Assembly (NCBI GenBank): GCA_032622095.1
Contig: CP136064.1
Span: 134,051,129 to 134,115,128 of the forward strand
Direction of reading: 5' to 3'
Length of the DNA stretch: 64,000 bases
DNA from: Siphonodentalium dalli
Lineage: Eukaryota; Mollusca; Scaphopoda; Gadilida; Siphonodentaliidae
A program made the position numbers and the translations under genes. Of this stretch, positions 12,301-24,300 are shown in pieces. How positions within the stretch are numbered: position 1 is the first letter of the stretch; every line of letters begins with the position of its first letter. The notes below the pieces were generated by a model. The model made no database searches, was not told the origin of the DNA, and worked only from the letters and a program-made list of their open reading frames with translations.

Positions 12301-15300
12301 AACCGGGAAAATTTTTTGCTTTCGGTCTTTTTGAGTGGTGAATATACTCATATAATAACATATCCAAAATCCCCATGAACCAGAAGTCGTAATTTTTGAG
12401 TCAAAATACTGGAATATGTAAACAAAAATGGTGAAAATTGTAATTTTTTTAATAAACAAATCTGCCGACCATAAACGCTCAGTCGAGTTCCCTGACTGCC
12501 AAATGTGACCATATAATAATATATCCAAAATATCCATGCGTCTAATGAAGGGAAAGTCGTTAATTTAGATACAAATGAAGAAAATATGTAAGAAAATTGT
12601 GAAAATTGGAATATTTGTCTGGGAACCAGGTCGGCCAAAATGCTTCTCCAGACTGGGGCCCCATTTTTTCGTAATGATGTCTGCTCCAACTAATTTGCCG
12701 CTAACATGTGGCCGTGAATATTACGGGGCAATATGGCGGCAATTTCCTGGAGTGTACTACCATTCACTACAGTGTCCTCTAAATGTATTAATGTGACAGA
12801 AACCTGCAACAAAAAAACGCATTATTCCTGTTGTCATAGCATAATTATGCCTGTCATTTCGTGCATAATTTGACCCTAATACTATAAAATGGCGAATCCT
12901 AATCCGTTATAGTAAGTCATATCCCGAGGATTGGGCAATTCGATGTCTAAGCAGTCTTCAAAATGACAGCGAAAATGGCAGTCGGAAGTGAACAATTGAA
13001 GTGTATTTTTTTCTTACGATATCGAATAAACGTATAGCCAATATGTAGTCATATTTGCCACCATACGAGTTTGCAAAGCCACCAATAGTTTCATAATACA
13101 TCAAATGATTGTCCCAAACCACACAACGAGTCCGCCAAACCATATACAGAGTTACAAAACCCATCTGGTATCCAAAAAAACCAACATGTGAGTATCCAAA
13201 TCCATACGACGGGCGCCCCAGATCCAAACATTGCTCCAAACCATCGACGGGGTGTCCCAATCCACCAAACGAGTTTCACAAACCACCAGACTGATGTAGA
13301 CTGAGATAGGTAGCTCCCCAAACGATACTCAACTGGTGTCATTACTCAAACATATAGTCCCCAAACCATGCATTTGGTATTCCAACTCACCCAAAATGAG
13401 TGTCACAAGCCACTAAATGAGTGTCTCAATCGACCTGATTAAGGGCCCAAACCAAACAACGAATGTTCCCAAACCACACCAGTAGTGCTCCATACGTTGC
13501 AACCTATGTTCGAAACAACATAATAGGTGTGTCCCAAACCATCCAGTAGGTTCCAGAAATATCCAATGAGTGTCCATAACCATCAGATTAGTAAAACACA
13601 CAATGAGCACCAATTGAGTGTGTCAAACCACTCAAGCAGTGCCCAAACCACGCAATGGTTGTACCACGGTTACCAAACCATCCATCTGGTGTTCGAAACC
13701 ACACAATAGATAGACATCCAATATGTAGCCCATGCCATATGTCATACAACATACAACTGTCGTCTCAATCCATTCAACTATAATGTCCCAAACGACACAA
13801 CCAGTGACCCAATCGGCCACGCAGTGTCTCAATGCACATAACCAGTATCTAAAATCTATAGCGAGTGTCCCAAACCACTCAATGTGAACACTCCACCCAA
13901 TTGGTGTCCCAAAAGCATCCAACTGAAGTCACAAATTACCCAGCGGGTGACCCAAACCATAAAACTAGCTTCATAAACCATCCAACAAGCTCCCTATCCA
14001 CCAACTGCACAGGACTGGTGTTGCGAACCAACAACCAACTGTCATATCAATACATCTACAATAGTGTACAAAACTCTCCATCGAGTATTTCACACGATCA
14101 AGGGAGTTTGTCAAACCATCCCATGAGTTTACCAAAACATAGTTTGATATATTTGAAGGATGGTTTTGTGCACTAGTTTGGGACACCTATTAAATGACTG
14201 GGGCATTCAGTGGGTGGTCTGAGACACTAGTTGGACGTTTTATACACTCCTGCTGGTTTTGATAATCATCGTGTGGCTTGGGACACTCATTGTGTGATTA
14301 TGGACACTCATCTGTTGGTTTGAGACACCCATTGGATGGTTTGTGGTACACACTTGATGATTTGAGACACCCATTTGTGTGGTTTGGGACACCACATACA
14401 TGAATTAGGACACTCGATGGGTGACATATGGCTATCGCTGGATGGTATGGAACACACATTGGACTCGTTTAGGCACTAATTGGATGGTTTTTGGCACTAT
14501 TTGGGTGGACTGTGTTACATATTATGTGGTTTGGGACACTCGTTGGCTGATTTGGAATGCCCCTTCAATGGACTGGGGCACTCACTGATTAATGTGATAT
14601 ATTATTAAGAAGGCGGTTGAGTGGTTTTACACTCCTTGGATGGTTTGGGACACGCGTTAAGTTGTTCCTGACACTCATTTGATGTATTTCGATACTAGTT
14701 TGGTTGCTGTGGACACTAATCAAATTATATTCGATACGGGATATGAGAAGATTTAGTTAAAAATCAATGACGAAATATATATTTTTGACTTTCGATTGCA
14801 ATATTCGCCGCCATTATGGGACACTGTAGGGACAAATTCTCGACATACAGCTCATTATTATCGGATTAGGGTCCGACATAATTTACTGTTGTGCTAGCCA
14901 ATACATAGTTTTCGTCTAAATGGAAACAATCTAGTCAACTTTAACAAAATTCCAAATTATACTACTTTCAGTAGCCATAGTGTCCCTATTTTTGAAAGTG
15001 ATTGCCTAGTTTCTGCTAAAATGGACACTAGTGGTTCATATATGACGTCTTATGAGTATTAAGTACACTGGTTTGTTCGATTTGCGGTTAGTCTGGGCAT
15101 TAAAATAATATTTGATTTTTCTTCGAAATTTAGTACAATCTTTTTCGAATTTGAAGGGCCCAAATTCCCAATCCTCGTGATATGGCTCACAATTATCAGA
15201 CATTGATTTAAAATGGTGTATGTTGGCACAAATGGCCATTTAAACAAAATTTCTTATAAATGGAAACGATCTGGTGAAATTTAGTGAAAATTGTCCAATT

Positions 15301-18300
15301 TTACCAATTTCGGTCGCCATTTTGTCCGCCATTTTGAATTTTTACAATCAAATTGTACACGAAATAACATACGTCTGTCATGGCAACAATAATAATTTGT
15401 TTATGTTGCATATTCCTGCCATCTGTATAACTTTAATTTAAATGACATTCATGTGTATATTTCATAAGAAACGGAAAATCATACATAAAAAACACAAATA
15501 TGACCTTTTTTTCAAAATGCTCTAGAAAATTTTCCCCAGAGCGGATTTCAGCGGATTTTGGATATGTTGTTCCCCGGGTTCTGCCCGACAAAATGACACC
15601 AAAAACAGCTTGTAAACAATTTGTTCTAGGTCCAATGCTTCAACGACCAGACTACCAGTAAATGAGTAGACTTAGCAAGATCAATGTGTCTTGGCACTGC
15701 TACGAATGCGATAACATCAATGTGTCTTCATTGTCCTACCATTTATATGACACCGACGCCAGTACCAACTACTATGACAACTATCGAGACTGAATAGCAC
15801 GTTGGAATCAATATCATCCAACTTCAGCCCTATGAGAGCAAGTAGTCCACAGTGGAACAGTGAGCATTGGAAATCTCAAAGAAACACAACTTCTACGACC
15901 TCAACAACATCTGAAATACCATATTGTCATGTATTTGATACACCCAATAAGACGAACCTGAGATTACTAACGATGAATTGTCGCAGCCTCAAAGACAAGA
16001 CTCAAGAATTGCCTGCAGCAATAGAGTACATCAAACCGGATATTGTATGTGGCACAGAGTTGTGGATGAGTGGTGTAAAACCAGGTAAACCACCAGAATT
16101 GGTGTAAAATATATTTTTTTGCAGCTTTGTGAGTAGAGGGTCCCAAATTGTCAGATGCCAAAAAAATGGCATACCTTCCTGCAATTTTTTTAGTACTACC
16201 TGGGCAGGTAGTACTAAGAAAATTGCAGGAAGATATGCCATTAGCACTACTATTGTTCCATTATAATCTTCCAAGTTAAATTGGCCCTGTTTCTTCCATA
16301 TAGTTTTTAACTGTTCATTGATAAAGAGCTATAAATTCACAAAAGATTGACTCACCTGTAGAGGATGTTTAAATGCTCCAATCAATGAAAGCCTTGAAGT
16401 ATCTCTGACTAATGAGGGCTTTCCAAGCCTCGCTTCGATGTATTTAGCAGCTACATTTGTTCCATATTTGGCGGCATACACTCCAACAGCAACTAATGTC
16501 AATCCTGCTGCCTAATGAAAAATTGTGCCATTGATAGGATATCTCAGTCATCAATGAGAATAAAACATTAAAGACACATGAATCACCTTACTCATATTTG
16601 CAGTACTATTTTTTGCACGAATTAAAAACTGTGCAAAAAATAATATGACTCCTTTATATAAAACCAAACCACAGGGAAAATAAGAGGGCTACGTTAATGA
16701 GTTACATACATTACTGAAAGTTGGAAAGTTACCGATAACTATTCAAGGAAAATCTTCGATATTATAATGCTTGAAAGAAATAAACATATTCCACTTATTC
16801 CAGGCTTAATGTGCTTGAAAACACATCTCCATATATCCACAAACCTGCATGGAGTGGTACCGTGGTATTACAGTAGTCTCAGTTAATAACATCAATCCAA
16901 CTATTTAAAATACACGCAGACAAGTGTTGATTTTTTATCAATTCTTCAGCCTAAACGTGATTGTGACTTTACTTCTTTCAAGTACATTTCAATGATGTCC
17001 ATAACTATTTAAATATCAGAATATTTATTTGGAACATACATAAACACCCATCTTCACAACAAAATGATGATGCAGTTATGTTCTACTCGATGTAAATGTT
17101 TGTCATGATGGTCTTTAATATACACAGGTATATTTTTAAAGGAATTTTTTAGAGTGCTCTGTAGGTATATAAAGCGTCTTGACCAATTTCATTGAATTTA
17201 AATGTAAACTCAACCAATGAGGACGTCCAAACTTATAAATAAATTTAGTTTCATGCAAGGACTGAATGTATGGCCATAAATAACAAGAGATGGACTGTCG
17301 TCCGGTGCATACCCCCTTGTGGCATACCGATCTGTATACCAAATTTGGTTCAGTTCACATCATTCAATCTAAAGTTATCATCCGGAAACCGCAAATCAGG
17401 TGAAATCTAAGTTGAAAAAAGGACATAACTCAGTCAAAATCATGCGAACGAAACCCATATTTGAACTTGATCTGTATTTTGGGGTGGTAACCTAAAATAC
17501 CAAATTTGGTTCAGTTCACTTGATTCAATCTATAGTTATCATCAGGAAACCAAAAGAGGACTGATGACGCTCGGACAGACAACCCATTTACATAATACAA
17601 CCGTTTTTTCAAACGTGCATATAAAAATGAATAACTCTAGAACGGAAACTCGAACAAAACGATTGAATCTTCTATTGAATGTCCCCATAATAGTGAACAT
17701 CCATACAAAATTTCATTGAGATCCGAGGACTACTGTTCAAGTTATGACCTGAACACACATCGGATGGACCAAAACGCCAACATATCCAGATAAACAAAGA
17801 TGAATAACTCTAGAATGGAAAAGCCGAACAAAACAATGGAACCCACTATTGAATTTCTCATAGTAGTGAACATCCATACCAAATTTCATTGAGATCCCAG
17901 CACAACTGCTGAAATTACGACATGAACAGACACCAGACGGACCAAAAAGCCAACATTTCCAGATAAACAAAGATGAATAACTCTAGAATGAAAAATCCGA
18001 ACAAAACGATGGAACCCTCTATTTAATATCCTGATAGTAGTGAACAGCCATACCAAATTTCATTGAGATCCCAGCACAACTGTTGAAGTTACAACATGAA
18101 CAGACACCAGACAGACCAAAAAGCCAACATTTCCAGATAAACAAAGATAAATAACTCTAGAATGGAAAATCCGAACAAAACGATGGAACCCTTTATTTAG
18201 TAGTGAACATCCATAGCTAATTTCATTGAGATCCAAGCACTACTGTTCAGGTGCAAAACAGTATACCCCTCTTTTTTTTTTTTAAAGGGGGTATAATAAA

Positions 18301-21300
18301 CTAACAGGGAGGAAATTACTTTTTAACTTTTGATTAGTATATAGCTAGTCAATTATTGTAATTGGATAGCATCCATTCAGAATTGAGTAGCTATTTTTTA
18401 TGGGCCTGACATCGATGACCGACTACCGAAGGCAGGAGTTGGGGTTAGTACAAAGGGGTAATGATGAGCCGATTGTCAAATAGAGCTTTGCGACGATTGC
18501 CGATTATTTGAGATCACAATCGGCCGATTCAGATGCTGATTCCGATTATTTTAATAATTAAACCAAAATATGTTATATGTGTTATTTGGAAGCAACAAGT
18601 CAGTAATATACCAGTTTCTGACAACCAATACACATGTTATATTATGCTCAATTTACTGTAGATTTCTGTCTATAAGTCGCTACTTGTTGACCCAGTATTT
18701 CCCCTCAAAATGTGCATGCGCCTTATACAACTGTAAGTCAATAGGGGGTATGAATTCTGGCTACAATAACAGACACAGGTGAGTTTTGGCATTCGCTGCG
18801 ATGACAACTCAGAAGAGTGCATGACCATTCACACCGAAACAGGAACAAAATGTTTAATTACAAATAAAAACAATTAAATAACATTAATAATTTTTACCAG
18901 TGTATTTACCCCTATCCAATTAACAAAATACAAGAGTTCAACATGAGACCTCCGTCTGAGGCAGGCCTCAGCTTACCAGGCGAGTAAGGCAAAATAGTCG
19001 CCCTCGATGCCTCGAAGTCGCCTTAAGTGTCGCGCCAGGGTGAAGTGAAGTCGCCCAAAATTATCCTACGGCTGTAGCAAGCGATAAGCCATGCAATATA
19101 TCGCCTGCGAGTCAAACAGTGACAAAATGTTGACACAAGGTCGACTCCTTTTGTTTAACAGCGTTAAGTTAGTAAATGCGGTCTTCAATGTCCAGACAAG
19201 GATTATAATATATCAAACAAAGAAGCCTTCCGTTTTGGCCATACTTAATAAAGTGTTGGTTTCTGCTCGTCCCGACCGACTGCTTTAAAACCGCCGACTC
19301 AAATTATTATTATATTGCCAATTTAAACGTTTTGTTTGTTTTAGTTCCGTTTCCGTCTTTGTGGTATTCCGTGTTTTTACGCAATAACAGAATGCGAATC
19401 GAACAGACCTCAAATAATTCTATTGAATCCGTACTCCCTTTAAATTATCCGATGTTACCTGATGTTACTGAATATATTTGGCGACAAAATTATCCGAGAG
19501 CACCATTTTATAGTTTGCAAATAAAGTTTTAATCGTTGTATTGCCTTGTTCGAAATAAAACGTGATCCATAGTCGGAAAATCGTAATTTTATTCCCAATG
19601 ATTCAGTGATTTTAGAGACACTTGGTAGTCGAATGTCAAGACCGTTAATTGTGGCATATATATGCAAACCAAATGCAACAAACAATCTATATTACATTTA
19701 AATAAAAAATTTGAATTTTTTCCATGATAATGTTTTTTCGTTTGTTTAACCTATACATATTAAATAAATTATCCGATGAAATTATTCTCCAGTCTCTCAC
19801 TTCTCCCTATTTTTCTCTCACTTCTCCCCATTTCTGCCAGAGGGAGAAGTATTCTCAACCTGCAAGCTGAGGCCTGGTCTGAGGAAGGGAATTCTTATGT
19901 TAATCCACGTTAATCCTGAACTCAACTGCAGAGACAATACCAAGGATGATGCAACACTTGTTTACTGTCTACATGTTTTTTTTCAGTCGGCTTATAGATT
20001 GAGGTCACTAGCTGACCTGATATCAGTTTGAATCAGTTTGAATACTGGTGATTAGCGGTCATTAAGTTGAATAGTAAGCAATTATTTCATGTGTCTTTTG
20101 GGAACAGTCAAAATTGTTGTCCCGAGGTATCAGGAATGACTATCGAACTGTTGTCCAAGGCCGAAGGCCAAGGGCAACAGTTCGATAGTCATTCCTGATA
20201 CCTCGGGACAACAATTTTGCCTGTTCCCAAAAGACACATGAAATAATTGCTTTGTTACCCAATACATTTACTTGTATATAATCAGGTCATTGCTAATTAA
20301 TCATTCCGAAATAGCCGAAACGTCACGGAAATTGCAAACCATGTAACAGTTCGTTCAGGCCAGTCAACAGTTCGCTCGGAGCCAGTCAACAGTTCGCTCG
20401 GGTCGGGCAACAGTTCACTTGTGACGTCACGAAAGCTGACCGTAATTGCAAACCGGGCAACAGTTCATTCAGGGCGGGCAACAGTTGTTGTGGCGTTACG
20501 AACGCGAATTTGGGAATAACCAGTTAATTCTAAATCCCAATGATTTATGGAGTAAAACACTACTATTGGGTAACAATAAGCAATTATTTCATGTGTCTTT
20601 TGGGAACAGTCAAAATTGTTGTCCCGAGGTATCAGGAATGACTATCGAACTGTTGCCCAAGGCCGAAGGCCGAGGGCAACAGTTCGATAGTCATTCCTGA
20701 TACCGAGGGACAACAATTTTGCCTGTTCCCAAAAGACACATAAAATAATTGTTTTGTTACCCAATACATTTACTTGTATATTATCAGGTCATTGCTAATT
20801 AATCACACTCTTTAATATTGTTATTTCGAATTATGAGAACTAACTGGAATATACCGCCATGTATCTGAATGCCAAAACACACGTCCGGAAATTGCAAACC
20901 ATGTAACAGTTCGTTCGGGCCAGTCAACAGTTCGCTCGGAGCCAGTCAACAGTTCGCTCGGGTCGGGCAACAGTTCACTCGTGACGTCACGAAAGCTGAC
21001 CGTGATTGCAAACCGGGCAACAGTTCATTCAGGGCGGGCAACAGTTCGTTGTGGCGTTACGAACGCGAATTTGGGGTTAACCAGTTAATTCTAAATCCCA
21101 ATGATTTACGAAGTAAAACTCTACTATTGGGTAACAATAGTTGTTAATTGGTGAACAACAGGGATTTTGTAAACACACTACACTATATAATGGGTCTCGT
21201 CTGGCTATTTTACATAATTATTTCAATTCATTTGATATATAATAACTGAAGCGTCGCGAATGCAGTCAACTGTGTAATTATGTGTCAGGTGACATGTACT

Positions 21301-24300
21301 TTCAGGGGGTTTATACTTGTGTTAGGCAGGACCTGGCTGTATATCATCAAATTTGTGTTTGGTTACACTTTCCCCATGTTTACTGGTCATTTATTCAACA
21401 AAAACATCATTATATTTAACAGTTTATTGAAGAAAAACAAGCACCTGCTTATTATTTAGACAATCGGAAATGCCGATGTTGAAACCCGAGTCCGATTGTC
21501 ATCCGATGGGCCACAATCGGCCGATTCCGATTGTCTTTTACGATCATCAGCTCATCACCACAAATGGGTGTCCCCTTTCATATGGGGGTTGGGGGGGGGG
21601 GGCTCCTCGATAAAATATTTGAAATTTCAATGCTCTGGGCTTACAATTAACAAATAAAATATAAAATAAACAAGACAGTCAATGACTGTGGGGTCGCTCA
21701 CCAGACTGCAAAGACTGATAAGACTGGGACTCTGGAGACCAAAACAGTCAGCACTTTTCATAATCGCTTTAAAAGAAGTAGATTTAAACAGGATATGTGG
21801 CTAGAGAGACTTCAAGTATGTAGATTGGTGAAAATCCACCTTGAAATTGCCAACTGTACACTACTTATTTTCTGCAAATTAGGGGATATAGAAACTTCCT
21901 AGAAGGGAAATTTAACTAACAACAATGTAAATTTGATACTATAGATACTTCCCAGAAGATGAGGCCTGAGCAGAATGAGGTCTCCAGAGGGTGAATTTGG
22001 TGATGCTAGCCCCGCTGTGCGGGATAGCATCACAAAAAGCGTGTCTGTTCCTACATTGTGCATGCCTGGCCTCAAGCAACACAATGTATTATACAATCAA
22101 GCCTTGAAATAGTGTGATAGTGTGTCTGTCATTTGCAGAATGAGTTCCCCAGAGGGTGAATTTAGTGACGCTATCCCGCACAGCGGGCTAGCATCACTAA
22201 ATTCACCCTCTGGGGACCTCATTCTGATAAGGCCCTCAACTGCTATGGAAGACCTAGAATAAGATTGAAGTTCCCCAGTTGAAGTTGGTGATGTTCACCC
22301 ATTGGGCACCTCAATTATGAATTTTATCTTCTGCAAATTAGGGAAATTTAACTAACAACAATGTAAATTTGATACTATAGATACTTCCCAGAAGATGAGG
22401 CCTAAGCAGAATAAGGTCTCCAGATGGTGAATTTGGTGATGCTAGCCCGCTGTGTGGGATAGCATCACTAAAAGCATGTCTGTTCCTACATTGTGCATGT
22501 CTGGCCTCATGCAACACAATGTATTATACAATCAAGCCTTGAAATAGTGTGTCTGTCATTTGCAGAATGAGGTCCTCAGAGGGTGAATTTAGTGACGCTA
22601 TCCTGAACAGCGGGCTAGCATCATTAAATTCACCATCTGGGGACCTCATTCTGCTAGGGCCCCCAACTGCTATGGCAGACCTAGGATAAGATTGAAGTTC
22701 CCCAGTTGAAGTTGGTGATGTTCACCCATTGGGCACCTCAATTATGAATTTATCTTCTGCAAATTAGGGGATATAGAAACTTCCTTGAAGGGAAATGTAA
22801 CTAACAACAATGTTAATTTGATACTATAGATACTTCCCAGAAGATGAGGCCTAAGCAGAATGAGGTCTCCAGAGGGTGAATTTGGTGATGCTAGGCCGCT
22901 GTGTGGCATAGCATCACTAAATTCACCCTCTGGGGACCTCATTCTGCAAATGACATTAGTCCTGATATGAGCAATACATGAGATATTGGGAATTAATGAC
23001 ATCTAGCAAATCTGCAGGAATGTTTATAAACATATCAAGATTGACATGATTGTGTCGGCATACCCAGCATATATACAGTTACAGCCAAAGTAAATGCTTC
23101 TTATTAATGATTCTGTCAAGAAGTTGAGTAAATTTTATTTTTGAGACCAGGCCAGGGTGGCAGAAGCAGTGCACTTGAGTGAAGGGCCAGGGGCCACAAC
23201 CTACAGAAATGTAATGGCATTAGTTTTCCAATTTTCAAAAAATGTTAAACAATATATATATATAATTGACCATGGAGTTAAATACAATTTTTTTTTTTTT
23301 TTTAAATATTCTAATAAAAAAAAACAATTCCACAGTTTTTTTAAATATTCTTTTATTTTTTAATATATCATTTCTTTTCTATTCTTTTCTTTTTTGGTTA
23401 AAGAGTTTAATCTGAATTTTTTTTTTTCTGAGTTATGTTCCTGGCCCCACCCACATTTGACCCAGTGACCTCATTTGAACAAATCTGAACCCCAGTCAAC
23501 CAATGAACCTTCATACCAAATATGAACCCATTTGGCCTGATGGTATTCGAGAAGAAGATGTTTAAAAGAATTACTATGGAGGGAAAGAGTTATGGCCCTG
23601 GTTTCTCAACTAATCAACCCAGTGACCTCATTTGAACAAATCTGAATGAGAGTCACCTAGGAAACATCCACACCAAATATGAACCAATTCGGTCCAATGG
23701 AACTTCAGAAGAAGATGTTCAAAGAATTGTTGACGGATGGACGGACAGACGGACGGATGGACGGACGACGGACGAAGAGTGATGACTATAGCTACACCGG
23801 AGACTTCGTCTCAGGTGAGCTAAAAAGTAGCATTAGTATTTGAATTATATGTGAGAAGTGGAATAGTCTTCTTTGAACTTCTCATTTGTCAGTAAAAGTT
23901 TCCATGTCTGATGGTTCAAGGCCATACATATTTCTGTTCACACATGTCTTAAATTCACACCATTCATTGAATATTAGCATGTGATCAACAGCTTTCATCA
24001 CCAGCACTTCTTGAAAGTTGGATGTTAAGGTTTTGATTTCATCGTTCCTGTAATTGTCCTGTAATTTTTCACTATTGCTGCGCCAGGTGTCTGTGTTCAT
24101 AATATTACAGCATTTGATAACGGCATCAATGTTAATGTCACCACAACGGTTTTCAATGCACATTATAATTTTCTGGACACAATTGTCTTTTGATGCAATG
24201 ATAGAATCGGCATCAGCCTTTTTTCAGATTTATCCCATCACCCTTGTAAGGTATGTTAATGTTTCCTGTTGCTAAAAGAGCTGATCTTAGAAGTGAATTT

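Larger units (their letters stand above)
11305..15653. mobile_element. 4.35-kb foldback element inserted at TA in the LINE
   Basis: The two ends are inverted copies: both begin TAGTCTGGTCGTTGA, then CCTAGAACAAATTGTTTAC and over 100 bp more of near-identity (11305-11440 versus 15653-15520). Flanking LINE sequence reads through if one TA is removed, so TA is the likely target duplication (Tc1/mariner-style), unless TA is part of the terminus. Inside are about 385-bp direct repeats next to the left end and a large inverted minisatellite core. No transposase frame is present; open frames up to 145 codons are repeat by-products. Confidence 0.8.
18459..21560. mobile_element. hAT-like composite element with imperfect 8-bp duplication
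   Basis: Ends are TAATGATGAGCCGATTGTC and, inverted, TGGTGATGAGCTGATGATC; both sides then carry 'acaatcggccgattc'. The flanks are CAAAGGGG (18451-18458) and CAAATGGG (21561-21568), a 7/8 match to an 8-bp target duplication. It has been enlarged by a second hAT-type element (18962-19876) and a tandem hairpin array (20078-21137). Confidence 0.55.

Noticed and set aside
11939-12689. Three overlapping minus-strand frames of 86-145 codons
   Set aside because: They lie in the ~385-bp direct repeats of the foldback element and repeat the same words; no family similarity.
13080-14745. Regular-looking short repeats suggesting a CRISPR array
   Set aside because: Repeats are degenerate, irregularly spaced, switch orientation midway, and the genome is eukaryotic.
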